Assembly (NCBI GenBank): GCA_958428365.1
Contig: CAUAFT010000007.1
Span: 86,008-150,007, forward strand
Direction of reading: 5' to 3'
DNA: 64,000 nt
Source of the DNA: an uncultured Lachnospiraceae bacterium
GTDB taxonomy: Bacteria > Bacillota > Clostridia > Lachnospirales > Lachnospiraceae
Part shown: in pieces, positions 36,360 through 45,738 of the stretch
Numbering within the stretch: position 1 is the stretch's first letter
Layout: each line of letters begins with the position of its first letter
Position numbers and translations under genes: made by a program
Notes under the pieces: generated by a model
Seen by the model: only the letters and a program-made list of their open reading frames with translations
Databases searched by the model: none
What the model was told of the DNA's origin: nothing

Positions 36360-36389
36360 AAAGAGCGTATCCGCTGGATGCGCTCTTTT
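36360..36389 (+). terminator. Intrinsic terminator of the glycerol operon
   Basis: AAAGAGCGTATCC (36360-36372) pairs with GGATGCGCTCTTT (36376-36388) around GCT, with one mismatch and a short T-run. Confidence 0.85.
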
Positions 36390-36412
36390 AGCGTTATGAT
36401 AATTTCAAGAAC

Positions 36413-36441
36413 TTGACATCTGTTATTTTTCGTGGTATTTA
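36413..36441 (+). promoter_or_regulatory. Promoter for the DMT permease
   Basis: TTGACA (36413-36418), a 17-base spacer and TATTTA (36436-36441). The -35 is perfect and the -10 is weak. Confidence 0.5.
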
Positions 36442-36487
36442 TCAAATATCTGGAAAGTGGAAAGTTAAGTTCATAAGGAGCAAAAAA

Positions 36488-37465
36488 ATGCAGACACTAA
36501 AATGGAAAAATATCTTTTTATTGCTCTTGGCGGCATTCATCTGGGGAGTTGCCTTTGTCGCCCAAAGCGTGGGAATGGATTATGTAGAGCCTTTTACTTT
36601 CAATGGAATCCGCTGTCTGATCGGAAGCATATTCCTGTTGCCCTGCATTTTCTTTTTTGACCGTTTTAAGAGTGAGGAAGAAAAAGAAGAGATTCAAAGA
36701 AACCGAAAAAAACTCTGGTTTGCAGGAATCGTCTGTGGAATCATTCTATTCATAGCCACAAACGCACAGCAGATCGGATTGCAGTACACTTCTGCGGGAA
36801 AAGCGGGATTTATCACGGCATTGTATATTGTCTTTGTTCCGATCATAGGGATTTTTATGAAAGAGAAATGCAGATGGAATGTCTGGATCAGCGTATTGAT
36901 TGCGCTGGTTGGATTTTATCTGTTGAGCATTACAGATGGTTTTCATCTCTCACGGGGAGATTTTTTTGTCCTGATCTGTGCATTGGTTTTCCCATTCCAT
37001 ATCTGGACAGTCAACCATTATGCGCCGTTTTTAGACGGAGTCCGCTTATCCTGTGTCCAGTTCCTGGTCTGCGGCATACTTTCTGGAATCTGTATGTTCT
37101 TTTTTGAGACGCCAAAGCCGGAGGCGATCTTAAGCGCCTGGGCTCCGCTCCTCTATGCCGGAATCCTTTCCTGCGGCGTGGCATATACGCTGCAGATTCT
37201 GGGGCAGAGAGACTTCAATCCAACCATTGCCTCCTTGCTGATGAGTTTTGAGTCGGTCTTTTCGGTACTGGCGGGTTGGATTCTTCTTGGACAGGCATTG
37301 AGTCGTCGGGAAATCGCAGGTTGTATCCTGATCTTTGCGGGAGTCATTCTGGCACAGGTCCCGCTTAAAGAAAAGAAATCTCTTTCCCTACCCCAAAAAC
37401 TGTGCTATAATGTACAGGAAAGCAATGAGCAGTGCGAGAACAGCGAAAGGAATTACAAATGTTAG
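36488..37465 (+). CDS. EamA/DMT-superfamily permease
   Basis: This 325-residue protein has ten predicted helices in two EamA repeats. The first opens with LLAAFIWGVAFVAQSVGMDY and the second contains FNPTIASLLMSFESVFSVLAGW, both characteristic of drug/metabolite transporters. It probably exports or imports a small metabolite; the substrate is unknown. AAGGAG precedes ATG 36488; the open frame upstream to 36413 includes the promoter. The 45-residue gene downstream overlaps its stop by 7 bases. Confidence 0.9.
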   Translation: MQTLKWKNIFLLLLAAFIWGVAFVAQSVGMDYVEPFTFNGIRCLIGSIFLLPCIFFFDRFKSEEEKEEIQRNRKKLWFAGIVCGIILFIATNAQQIGLQYTSAGKAGFITALYIVFVPIIGIFMKEKCRWNVWISVLIALVGFYLLSITDGFHLSRGDFFVLICALVFPFHIWTVNHYAPFLDGVRLSCVQFLVCGILSGICMFFFETPKPEAILSAWAPLLYAGILSCGVAYTLQILGQRDFNPTIASLLMSFESVFSVLAGWILLGQALSRREIAGCILIFAGVILAQVPLKEKKSLSLPQKLCYNVQESNEQCENSERNYKC

Positions 37466-37596
37466 AAGGAAACGGATTACTGATTTTCATGGGCTTGATC
37501 ATTCTTCTGGTGGTCATCGTTGCAGTCATCGCTGTGGTATCCTCTGTAGCAGGTGCGGCAGCAGCTATCACAGACGAAGAAGAGGAAGAGGAATAG
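37459..37596 (+). CDS. 45-residue single-helix membrane peptide
   Basis: ATG at 37459 starts a short gene overlapping the permease stop by 7 bases, with AAAGGA upstream. The protein is one hydrophobic helix (about residues 7-36, rich in I, L, V and A) followed by an acidic tail of D and six E. The coding sequence is clean and ends in TAG just before a terminator. It could be a small partner of the permease, though that is only inferred from overlap. Confidence 0.65.
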   Translation: MLEGNGLLIFMGLIILLVVIVAVIAVVSSVAGAAAAITDEEEEEE

Positions 37597-37648
37597 ATCT
37601 ATATTATTTATAACGGAACATTTCAAAACAACAATTATAAGAAAAGTT

Positions 37649-37677
37649 GGGGCAGGATTTTAGGAATCCTGCCCCTT
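37649..37677. terminator. Bidirectional terminator between convergent genes
   Basis: GGGGCAGGATT (37649-37659) pairs with AATCCTGCCCC (37665-37675). It lies between the 45-residue gene on plus and cheC on minus. On the minus strand it is followed by a T-rich stretch (AACTTTTC). Confidence 0.8.
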
Positions 37678-37741
37678 CGCCACGTTTGCAGACATTTTTA
37701 CGTGAAAGCATTAAAAACATCGTCTTTTTTCAAAAGTCAAA

Positions 37742-38365
37742 TCAATAAACGATCCCCAACCGATCAAAAAGCGTTGTAAGGGAGTTTACTTCCAAAACCA
37801 GGATCATGCTGCTCTTGACTTCTGTTCCTGCTACCTTTAATTTTTCATCAATAAAGAGCGCCTGCTTTCCCAGAGAGGAAAAAGCGGCGGCAGGAAGATC
37901 CAGAATATTGCCGATGGTATCGGCACAATCCGTAGGCGGAGAAATATTGATGAACAGATCGGTCATGGAAGCGAGGGAATTGACATAAGCCGCAGTTGTG
38001 ATATTGCTTGCCTCCCGCAGGACGGACATATCCATCTCAGCAATATCCTCGATGGAGTGAAGCTCCTTTGGATAAAAAGTATTTACCAGTTTTTGAACAA
38101 AATTTAACTGCATGACCTGAAGCATCATTCCCTGAACATCGCCCTCCAGCATAACACTCATGCCGACAGCCAGAGAGGTCTTTTCACCAAGATATTGTGA
38201 GACTTCTGAGAAATCAATCAGGCGGATAGTGGGTACTTCAATATCAACAACAGTATTTAAAAGTGTTGCAAGTGCAGTGGCGGCATTTCCGGAACCGATG
38301 TTGCCGATTTCCGTCAATACGTCCAGATGCAGATCGTTCAGATCTTTCAGTGATTGAATGGCCAT
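37742..38365 (-). CDS. cheC: CheC-family CheY-P phosphatase
   Basis: This 207-residue protein shows both CheC active-site motifs: D15-xxx-E19-xx-N22 in DVLTEIGN and S114-xxx-E118-xx-N121 in SVLREASN. Both sites look intact. CheC dephosphorylates CheY and, with CheD, tunes adaptation. No other chemotaxis or flagellar gene is in the window. AAAGGAGG precedes its ATG on the minus strand. It is the only clear minus-strand gene here, flanked by a bidirectional terminator and a palindromic upstream region. Confidence 0.9.
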   Translation of the reverse strand: MAIQSLKDLNDLHLDVLTEIGNIGSGNAATALATLLNTVVDIEVPTIRLIDFSEVSQYLGEKTSLAVGMSVMLEGDVQGMMLQVMQLNFVQKLVNTFYPKELHSIEDIAEMDMSVLREASNITTAAYVNSLASMTDLFINISPPTDCADTIGNILDLPAAAFSSLGKQALFIDEKLKVAGTEVKSSMILVLEVNSLTTLFDRLGIVY

Positions 38366-38459
38366 GTAGTGATCCTCCTTTATACATCTTTTTCATATTT
38401 TCATATGTTCTGCCGAAGCTGTAAGCAGCTGCGGCGCCTTCAGCGGACGCCATTCGGCT

Positions 38460-38487
38460 TGATATAATATTTAATGATATTATATCA
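38460..38487. promoter_or_regulatory. Palindrome with TATAAT on both strands between cheC and the RND gene
   Basis: TGATATAATAT (38460-38470) and ATATTATATCA (38477-38487) are perfect inverted arms. Each contains a TATAAT on its own strand, suggesting divergent promoters or a regulator site. No good -35 boxes were found at standard spacing. Additional GCCGAA/TTCGGC pairing lies at about 38412-38458. Confidence 0.45.
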
Positions 38488-38606
38488 TGAAAAAGAGGTA
38501 GAATTATGAAAAAACAAAAAAATCTTGTCATATAATCATTTTTTTGTTTTAATATTTTTATAGGATAGACGAGACGAACCAAAGAAAAATTCAGGAGGAA
38601 AAAGAG

Positions 38607-41600
38607 GTGTCAAAGTTCAGTGTAAAGAGACCCTATACAGTGGTTGTGGCGATTGTTTTGGTGATTATTCTGGGAGCGGTTTCTCTCTCAAAAATGAGTA
38701 CGGATCTGCTGCCGAACATGAATATGCCCTATGCGATCGTAATGACCTCCTATGTGGGAGCCAGCCCGGAACAGGTGGAAAAGAATGTGACCGAGTCCAT
38801 CGAAGGGGCTATGGCGACTACTTCTAACATAAAAAATGTGACTTCCATATCGGCGGAGAATTATTCTCTGGTGGTACTGGAATTTGAACAGACTGCCAAC
38901 ATGGATTCCGTTACGGTGGAAATGCGGGAAAGTCTGGATCAGATCAGCAGTTCCTGGCCGGATCAGGTGGGAAATCCCATCATTATGAAGATCAATCCGG
39001 ATATGATGCCGATCATGATCGCAGCCATGGACGTAGAGGGCATGGGTACACTGGAATTGAGCAATTATACGGAGGAGGAGCTGATCCCGGAGCTTGAGCG
39101 AATTGAGGGAGTTGCCTCCGTAAGTTCTGTGGGAGCTGCCGAGGAATCGGTACAGGTTATTTTAAATCAGGAAAAAATAGATGCGGTGAACAGCCAGATC
39201 GTAAATTCTCTGGATCAGAAATTTGCGGACGCACAGGGAATGCTGGATTCCGCACAGGGACAGCTGGAAAGCGGAAAACAGCAGTTGGAGAGCGGAAAGA
39301 GCGAGTTGAGCGGGCAGTTGAGCGACGCTCAGAATGAGCTGAACAATAAGCGCCTTGAGATATTCCAGACCGAGAGCGATTTAAACCAGAAATTAACCGA
39401 GGCAAATGATGCGAAGGAGGTTCTGGAGGAAGCGATAGAAGAGATGGAGGGGGAAAAGGAATCCCTGGAGACGTTACAGACCAGCTATGCGTCGCTTTCA
39501 GCCCTGGAACCATTACAGGACAGTATGGATGACGCCGCCTTCCAGGCGCAGACCGGAATGACGAAGGAAGAATTTCAGGAGAATTATACTACGGTGAAGG
39601 AGAGTTATGATCTCATTAAGACTTCTCTGGGACTTGATAGCAGCGCCAGTGACGAGGAGGTCAACCAGGCTTATACCGAGACGCTTACGGAATTGCAGAC
39701 AAATCTGAGTTCCCTGAATGCTTCCATCAAAATGCTTCAGACAGCGCTGGATAATGTAAGCGCCGGAAAAAATACCATCGATGAAGCTCTGGCAACTCTG
39801 AATGCAAGCCAGGTGGCGGGAATTATTGAGATGGCGGAGGCTTCTGCGGGAATCGCCAGCGGAGAAGCACAGCTTCAGGAAAAACAGGAAGAATTCGACA
39901 GCACGAAGGATTCCGCGTATGAGGAAGCAGATATGGACAATATTCTGACCATGGATACCCTCACCGGGATTTTAACGGCGCAGAATTTTTCCATGCCGGC
40001 AGGATATATCACGGAGGATGGCGTGCGGTATCTGGTGCGGGTTGGAGATGCTGTGGACAGTGTGGAGGATCTGGAAGATCTGGTACTCATGGATCTGGGA
40101 ATGGAAGGCGTGGACGCGGTCCGTCTCTGCGATGTGGCGGATGTGGTAATAACCGATAATTCAGGAGAATCCTATGCCAAGGTGAACGGAAATCCGGGAG
40201 TTATGCTGACCGTGGAAAAGCAGACCGGGTATTCCACCGGGGATGTGACAGACCGGGTGTATGACCGCCTGGATGAACTGGAAGAAGAAAATAAAGACCT
40301 GAACACCACGGTGTTGATGGATCAGGGAATCTACATTGACATGATCGTGGATTCGGTGTTTAACAATATGATCTTAGGAGCGATCCTGGCGGTTATCATT
40401 CTGATTATTTTCTTAAAGGATATCCGTCCGACCCTGGTCATTGCCTGCTCCATCCCTGTTTCCGTGATCTTTGCAGTGGTACTTATGTATTTCAGCGGCG
40501 TCACGCTGAATATGATCTCCCTGTCGGGACTGGCGCTTGGAATCGGAATGCTGGTGGATAACTCCGTCGTGGTGATCGAGAATATCTATCGCATGAGAAA
40601 CGAAGGAGTTCCAGCAAAGAAAGCGGCCATTGAGGGAACCAGACAGGTAACCAGCGCCATCGTAGCGTCGACCCTGACCACAGTCAGTGTCTTTGTGCCG
40701 ATTGTTTTTACCGAGGGAATCACAAGACAGCTCTTTGTGGACATGGGGCTGACCATTGCTTATGCGCTGTTGGCGAGTCTGTTGATTGCTTTGACCTTTG
40801 TTCCGATGATGGCGTCGGGAACCTTATCTAAGACGAAGGAAACCCGTCATCCATGGATGGATATGATCCAGGAAAAGTATGGACAGCTTTTGGAGAAGCT
40901 TTTGAACCGTAAGATTCTGGTATTGCTTGTTATGGTGGCTCTTTTGGTAGTGAGTGTGAAAGCGTCGCTTTCAAGGGGAACGGCGTTCTTACCTGAGATG
41001 GAGAGTACGCAGATGTCCGTTACGGTGGAACCTGCTGAGGGGGCGGATTTTGAGGAAGCCTGTGAATTGGCGGATCAGGTAACAGAGAAGATCCGTACCA
41101 TAGAGGATGTGGAGACAGTGGGCGCTATGTCAGGCGGAAGCTCCGTCATGTCCTTTATGGGAGGCGGCAGCGACAGCAATGAAATCGAGCTGTATCTGAT
41201 CTTAAAAGAGGATAAGAAGCTGTCCAATGAAAAAATTGCTTCTAAGATAAAGAAACTTACGAAGGACATGGAGGGAACCATTACCGTCAGCGAATCGGAG
41301 ATGGATACCGCCGCTTTGTTGGGAGATGGTCTTACGATCGAGGTCAAAGGCCGTGATACAGATAAGTTACAGAGCATTGCGAAGGACATTGCAGAGATCG
41401 TAAAAGATGTGGAGGGAACCAAAGAGGTTTCCGATGGATTAGAGGAGACTACGCCGGAGCTTCGCATTACCGTGGATAAGGAAAAGGCAGCGTCCTATGG
41501 CATGACGGTGGCGCAGGTCTACCAGCTTGTTCAGGCGAAAATGGAGGATGAGACCAGCGATGCCACAATATCCACAGATCTGAAAGATTATGAGGTATTT

Positions 41601-42428
41601 CTCGTGGGTGCAGATGCGGTGGACGTATCTTTGGACAGCATTAAAAATATGACTTTTACCTACACAGATCAGGAGAGTGGAGAAAAAGAAGAGATTCCAC
41701 TTACGGAGATCGTGACAATGGAGGAGAAGGAAGGCTTAAGCTCCATTTCCAGAGATAATCAGGAGCGCTACCTGGAAGTCACGACGCAGATTGCGGATGG
41801 ATATAATGTGGGAATCGTGGGAAATAAGGTGGAGGAGGCAGTGAAAGAGTATGAGCTTCCAAGCGGATATTCCATTGAGATGACGGGAGAGGATGAGATG
41901 ATCACCGAAGCCATGGAGCAGCTGATCCTTATGCTCTTGCTGGGAACAGCGTTTATCTATCTTATTATGGTGGCGCAGTTCCAGTCCTTAAGAGCTCCGT
42001 TTATTATCCTCTTCACCATTCCGCTGGCGTTGACCGGAGGATTTGCAGCGCTCTTCTTCTCAGGAAATGAGGTCAGCATTATGGCGATGATCGGTTTTGT
42101 TATGCTGGTGGGAATCATTGTAAATAATGGTATCGTGATGGTGGATTACATCAACCAGCTCCGTCGGAGTGGAATGGAGAAAAGAGAGGCGATCATCGAG
42201 GCGGGCAAGACCAGAATGCGTCCGATCTTCATGACTGCCCTGACCACGATCCTTGCCATGGCGGCAATGGCGTTCAGCCGGGATATGGGAGCGGATATGT
42301 CCAGACCAATGGCGATCGTCACCATTGGAGGAATGATTTACGGAACCCTTATGACCCTGATCGTGGTTCCATGTATCTACGATATTTTCTATGGAAACAA
42401 GAGCATGGTGGAGGAAGAAGAGGTCTGA
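38607..42428 (+). CDS. RND-superfamily efflux transporter with large coiled-coil insertion
   Basis: This 1273-residue protein is longer than the usual ~1040. The first helix (about 9-28) is followed by an outer domain interrupted by a Gln/Glu/Ser-rich coiled-coil region (about 205-450). Eleven further helices have the RND pattern, and Asp651 in LVDNSVVVIEN matches the proton-relay helix. It should export lipids, peptides or drugs using the proton motive force. GTG at 38607 follows AGGAGG at 9 bases. No membrane-fusion or outer-membrane partner is present, as expected in a Gram-positive; the insertion may span the wall. Confidence 0.92.
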   Translation: MSKFSVKRPYTVVVAIVLVIILGAVSLSKMSTDLLPNMNMPYAIVMTSYVGASPEQVEKNVTESIEGAMATTSNIKNVTSISAENYSLVVLEFEQTANMDSVTVEMRESLDQISSSWPDQVGNPIIMKINPDMMPIMIAAMDVEGMGTLELSNYTEEELIPELERIEGVASVSSVGAAEESVQVILNQEKIDAVNSQIVNSLDQKFADAQGMLDSAQGQLESGKQQLESGKSELSGQLSDAQNELNNKRLEIFQTESDLNQKLTEANDAKEVLEEAIEEMEGEKESLETLQTSYASLSALEPLQDSMDDAAFQAQTGMTKEEFQENYTTVKESYDLIKTSLGLDSSASDEEVNQAYTETLTELQTNLSSLNASIKMLQTALDNVSAGKNTIDEALATLNASQVAGIIEMAEASAGIASGEAQLQEKQEEFDSTKDSAYEEADMDNILTMDTLTGILTAQNFSMPAGYITEDGVRYLVRVGDAVDSVEDLEDLVLMDLGMEGVDAVRLCDVADVVITDNSGESYAKVNGNPGVMLTVEKQTGYSTGDVTDRVYDRLDELEEENKDLNTTVLMDQGIYIDMIVDSVFNNMILGAILAVIILIIFLKDIRPTLVIACSIPVSVIFAVVLMYFSGVTLNMISLSGLALGIGMLVDNSVVVIENIYRMRNEGVPAKKAAIEGTRQVTSAIVASTLTTVSVFVPIVFTEGITRQLFVDMGLTIAYALLASLLIALTFVPMMASGTLSKTKETRHPWMDMIQEKYGQLLEKLLNRKILVLLVMVALLVVSVKASLSRGTAFLPEMESTQMSVTVEPAEGADFEEACELADQVTEKIRTIEDVETVGAMSGGSSVMSFMGGGSDSNEIELYLILKEDKKLSNEKIASKIKKLTKDMEGTITVSESEMDTAALLGDGLTIEVKGRDTDKLQSIAKDIAEIVKDVEGTKEVSDGLEETTPELRITVDKEKAASYGMTVAQVYQLVQAKMEDETSDATISTDLKDYEVFLVGADAVDVSLDSIKNMTFTYTDQESGEKEEIPLTEIVTMEEKEGLSSISRDNQERYLEVTTQIADGYNVGIVGNKVEEAVKEYELPSGYSIEMTGEDEMITEAMEQLILMLLLGTAFIYLIMVAQFQSLRAPFIILFTIPLALTGGFAALFFSGNEVSIMAMIGFVMLVGIIVNNGIVMVDYINQLRRSGMEKREAIIEAGKTRMRPIFMTALTTILAMAAMAFSRDMGADMSRPMAIVTIGGMIYGTLMTLIVVPCIYDIFYGNKSMVEEEEV

Positions 42429-42439
42429 GAGAAAAAGAC

Positions 42440-42468
42440 TTGACAAGATTCCACGGAATCGCTAAGAT
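42440..42468 (+). promoter_or_regulatory. Promoter of the valS T-box leader
   Basis: TTGACA (42440-42445), a 17-base spacer and TAAGAT (42463-42468). The spacer holds GATTCC-AC-GGAATC (42447-42460), a perfect palindrome between the -35 and -10. Confidence 0.7.
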
Positions 42469-42474
42469 GAAATA

Positions 42475-42752
42475 GATTCAACATGAAAAGGCGATGAAGA
42501 AGAGGAGTACACGGCACACCCTTGTCAGAGAGAACAGTTCACCGGCTGAGAGGCTGTTTGAAGAAGGCGTCGTGGAAGGTAGCTTTGGAGCCGGAGAGCT
42601 GAAATGAGGAGGATCAGATCGTAATTCTTAAGAGAGTAGGCGCTCACGTTTTATCCGCGTTAAGGAATAGAGATTGCCGGTAGGATCATATCGGTGAATA
42701 AAGGTGGTACCGCGTTCATACGCCCTTTGCAGACTGCAGAGGGCGTTTTTTA
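42475..42752 (+). ncRNA. T-box riboswitch (valine tRNA-sensing) upstream of valS
   Basis: The leader shows a Stem I start (GATGAAGAAGAGGAGTA, 42493-42509), an AGAGA bulge region, the T-box AAAGGTGGTACCGCG (42700-42714), and an intrinsic terminator CGCCCTTTGC/GCAGAGGGCG plus T-run (about 42720-42751). A specifier candidate is GUA at 42579-42581 within GGAAGGTAGC, a valine codon. Uncharged tRNA-Val should favour the antiterminator and turn on valS. The start at 42475 is estimated from the promoter. Confidence 0.93.
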
Positions 42753-42810
42753 TGATATAGAAAACTCCGTTGGAATTTCCCATATCATAAAAAGCCTTGC
42801 CGGGCAAGAT
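42749..42810 (+). repeat. Intergenic palindromic repeat, copy E
   Basis: TATGATATAGAAAACTCC and GGAATTTCCCATATCATA form the palindrome; AAAAAGCCTTGCCGGGCAAGA follows. It begins directly in the T-run of the T-box terminator and precedes valS by about 150 bases. The rest of the gap (42811-42961) holds GC-rich hairpins such as CCCTC/GAGGGG, with no gene. Confidence 0.75.
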
Positions 42811-42961
42811 GCGCACGATGCGTCAGGGAAGGCTGCTTTGCAGCCGCACATCGGCGCAGGGAGTGTTCAAGCCCCCTCATCATCGAGGGGAAGGAGAGTT
42901 GAAGTGGGCTCGCCCGCTTTGTGTTAGAGTTTTAGAAAAGATAAAGATAAGGAGAGAGAAA

Positions 42962-45610
42962 ATGAGCAAAGAATTAGCAAAAACATACGATCCGAAAGAC
43001 ATTGAGGATCGTCTCTATCAGAAATGGGAAGAAAATAAATATTTCCATGCGGAAGTAGACAGAAGTAAGAAGCCTTTTACCATTGTAATGCCGCCGCCAA
43101 ATATTACGGGACAGCTTCACATGGGTCATGCCCTTGACAACACCATGCAGGATATCTTGATCCGCTATAAGAGGATGCAGGGATATAATGCGCTGTGGCA
43201 GCCGGGTACGGACCACGCTTCCATTGCCACGGAGGTAAAGGTCATCGAATCCTTAAAGGAGCAGGGAATCGACAAAAACGAGCTGGGCAGAGAGGGATTT
43301 TTGGAAAAAGCCTGGGACTGGAAAGAGGAATACGGCGGACGTATCTTAAAACAGTTGAAAAAACTCGGTTCCTCCGCTGACTGGGACAGGGAACGTTTTA
43401 CCATGGACGAGGGCTGTTCCAAGGCGGTGGAGGATGTCTTTATCAAATTATTTGACAAGGGATATATCTACAAGGGTTCCCGTATCGTCAACTGGTGCCC
43501 GGTCTGCAAGACCTCCATCTCAGACGCAGAGGTAGAGCATGAGGAGCAGGACGGATTTTTCTGGCATATCAACTATCCGGTAAAAGGGGAGGAGGGCAGA
43601 TTCGTGGAAATCGCCACCACCAGACCGGAGACCCTCTTAGGAGATACCGCCGTTGCCGTGAATCCTGACGATGAGAGATATCAGGATCTGATCGGAAAGA
43701 CCCTGATCCTTCCGCTGGTGGGAAGAGAGATCCCGGTGGTTGCTGACTCCTATGTGGACAAAGAATTTGGAACCGGCTGCGTGAAGATCACCCCTGCCCA
43801 CGACCCGAATGACTTCGAGGTGGGAAAACGCCACAACCTTCCTGAGATCAATGTGTTAAACGACGACGCCACCATCAATGCCAACGGTGGAAAATATCAG
43901 GGCATGGACCGCTATGAGGCGAGAAAAGCCATGGTAGAAGAGCTGGATCAGATGGGACTTCTGGTAAAAGTCGTACCTCACGCTCACAACGTGGGAACTC
44001 ATGACCGCTGTAATACCACGGTGGAACCGATGATCAAACAGCAGTGGTTCGTTAAGATGGATGAGATGATCAAACCTGCCGTAAAAGCGGTGAAAGAGGG
44101 AGAGATCAAGCTCTTGCCGGAGCGCATGGACAAGACCTATTTCAACTGGACGGATAACATTCGCGACTGGTGTATTTCCAGACAGCTCTGGTGGGGACAC
44201 CGGATTCCTGCATACTACTGCGCAGACTGTGGAGAGTTCGTGGTAGCAAAAGAGAATCCGGGCAAATGTCCGAAATGCGGCTGTACCACCATGACCCAGG
44301 ACGAGGATACCCTGGATACCTGGTTCTCCTCCGCCCTGTGGCCGTTCTCCACCCTGGGCTGGCCGGATAAGACGGAAGATCTGGATTATTTTTATCCAAA
44401 CGACGTTCTGGTTACCGGATACGACATCATTTTCTTCTGGGTCATCCGCATGATCTTCTCAGGATATGAGCAGATGGGAGAGGCGCCGTTCCACACCGTA
44501 CTGTTCCACGGTCTGGTGCGGGATTCCCAGGGAAGAAAGATGAGCAAATCTCTTGGAAACGGAATCGATCCGCTGGAGGTCATTGATAAATACGGAGCCG
44601 ACGCCCTTCGCCTGACCCTGATTACCGGAAACGCGCCGGGAAATGATATGCGTTTCTACTGGGAGAGAGTGGAGGCGTCCCGCAACTTCGCCAATAAGGT
44701 ATGGAATGCGTCCCGATTCATTATGATGAACATTGGGGATGAGAAGCTGGAAGAGCCTTCCCTGGAGGAGCTTGAGACAGAGGATCGCTGGATCCTCTCT
44801 ACAGTGAACTCCCTTGCAAAAGAAGTAACGGAGAACATGGATAAGTTCGAGCTGGGAATCGCCGTACAGAAGGTGTACGATTTTATCTGGGACGAATTTT
44901 GCGACTGGTATATCGAAATCACCAAGACCAGAACCTATAAAAAAGAAGAGGATCCAAAGTCCGCTAAGACGGCAATGTGGACCTTGAAAACAGTATTGAT
45001 CCAGGCGTTAAAGCTCCTTCATCCTTATATGCCGTTTATCACGGAAGAGATCTTCTGTACGTTACAGGATGAGGAAGAGACCATCATGCTTTCCCAGTGG
45101 CCGACTTACAGGGAGGACTGGAACTTTGGGGAGGCAGAGGAAGCCGTAGCCCATGTCAAAGATCTGGTCAGAGGCATCCGTAACACCCGCGCCGAGATGG
45201 ACGTGCCGCCAAGCCGTAAGGCGAAGGTATTCATCGTCACGGAGGAAGAGAGATTGAAAAACATCTTCCGGGATATGAAGAGCGCCTACACGAACCTGAT
45301 CAGCGCCAGCGAGATCCAGGTACAGCAGGATAAGGCGGGAATCGGAGAGGACGCTGTGTCCGTTGTGATTCCGGGAGCCACCGTCTATCTGCCGCTGGAG
45401 GATCTGGTGGATCTTCAGAAGGAAAAGGAACGTCTGTTGAAGGAAAAGGAGAAGCTGAATAAGGAGCTGGCACGTTCCAGAGGCATGCTTTCCAATGAGA
45501 AATTCTTAAGCAAGGCACCAAAAGCCAAGGTAGAGGAGGAAAAGGAGAAGCTGGCTCAGTACGAGCAGATGATGCAGCAGGTGGAAGAACGTCTGGCGCA
45601 GATGAAATAG
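42962..45610 (+). CDS. valS: Valyl-tRNA synthetase
   Basis: This 882-residue class I synthetase has the HIGH motif as HMGH (residues 53-56) and KMSKS at 526-530. The editing domain lies between them, with TTRPETLLGDTAVAV, and the C-terminal coiled coil characteristic of ValRS ends the protein. It charges tRNA-Val. ATG at 42962 is preceded by AAGGAGAG; the open frame extends to 42797, but that part overlaps the repeat-containing leader. Expression is controlled by the upstream T-box. Confidence 0.98.
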   Translation: MSKELAKTYDPKDIEDRLYQKWEENKYFHAEVDRSKKPFTIVMPPPNITGQLHMGHALDNTMQDILIRYKRMQGYNALWQPGTDHASIATEVKVIESLKEQGIDKNELGREGFLEKAWDWKEEYGGRILKQLKKLGSSADWDRERFTMDEGCSKAVEDVFIKLFDKGYIYKGSRIVNWCPVCKTSISDAEVEHEEQDGFFWHINYPVKGEEGRFVEIATTRPETLLGDTAVAVNPDDERYQDLIGKTLILPLVGREIPVVADSYVDKEFGTGCVKITPAHDPNDFEVGKRHNLPEINVLNDDATINANGGKYQGMDRYEARKAMVEELDQMGLLVKVVPHAHNVGTHDRCNTTVEPMIKQQWFVKMDEMIKPAVKAVKEGEIKLLPERMDKTYFNWTDNIRDWCISRQLWWGHRIPAYYCADCGEFVVAKENPGKCPKCGCTTMTQDEDTLDTWFSSALWPFSTLGWPDKTEDLDYFYPNDVLVTGYDIIFFWVIRMIFSGYEQMGEAPFHTVLFHGLVRDSQGRKMSKSLGNGIDPLEVIDKYGADALRLTLITGNAPGNDMRFYWERVEASRNFANKVWNASRFIMMNIGDEKLEEPSLEELETEDRWILSTVNSLAKEVTENMDKFELGIAVQKVYDFIWDEFCDWYIEITKTRTYKKEEDPKSAKTAMWTLKTVLIQALKLLHPYMPFITEEIFCTLQDEEETIMLSQWPTYREDWNFGEAEEAVAHVKDLVRGIRNTRAEMDVPPSRKAKVFIVTEEERLKNIFRDMKSAYTNLISASEIQVQQDKAGIGEDAVSVVIPGATVYLPLEDLVDLQKEKERLLKEKEKLNKELARSRGMLSNEKFLSKAPKAKVEEEKEKLAQYEQMMQQVEERLAQMK

Positions 45611-45652
45611 AGTGACAATTGCAAGAAAATAACAATAGAATAGAGAAAAATA

Positions 45653-45684
45653 TTGCAAAAATCCGGGTTTTGTTATACTATAAT
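45653..45684 (+). promoter_or_regulatory. Promoter region for the FapA-family gene
   Basis: Two overlapping -10 candidates, TATACT (45674-45679, with extended TGT) and TATAAT (45679-45684), lie 15 and 20 bases after TTGCAA (45653-45658). The spacing is not ideal for either. No terminator for valS is seen upstream. Confidence 0.45.
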
Positions 45685-45738
45685 CTTAATATAATGTTGT
45701 AAAAGCCGAAAATTGCAATAGAAAAGAGGTGGCCGTCT

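Noticed and set aside
42797..42961. Extended N-terminus of ValS
   Set aside because: It would translate the repeat and leader hairpins; ATG 42962 has a good ribosome site and matches the family start.
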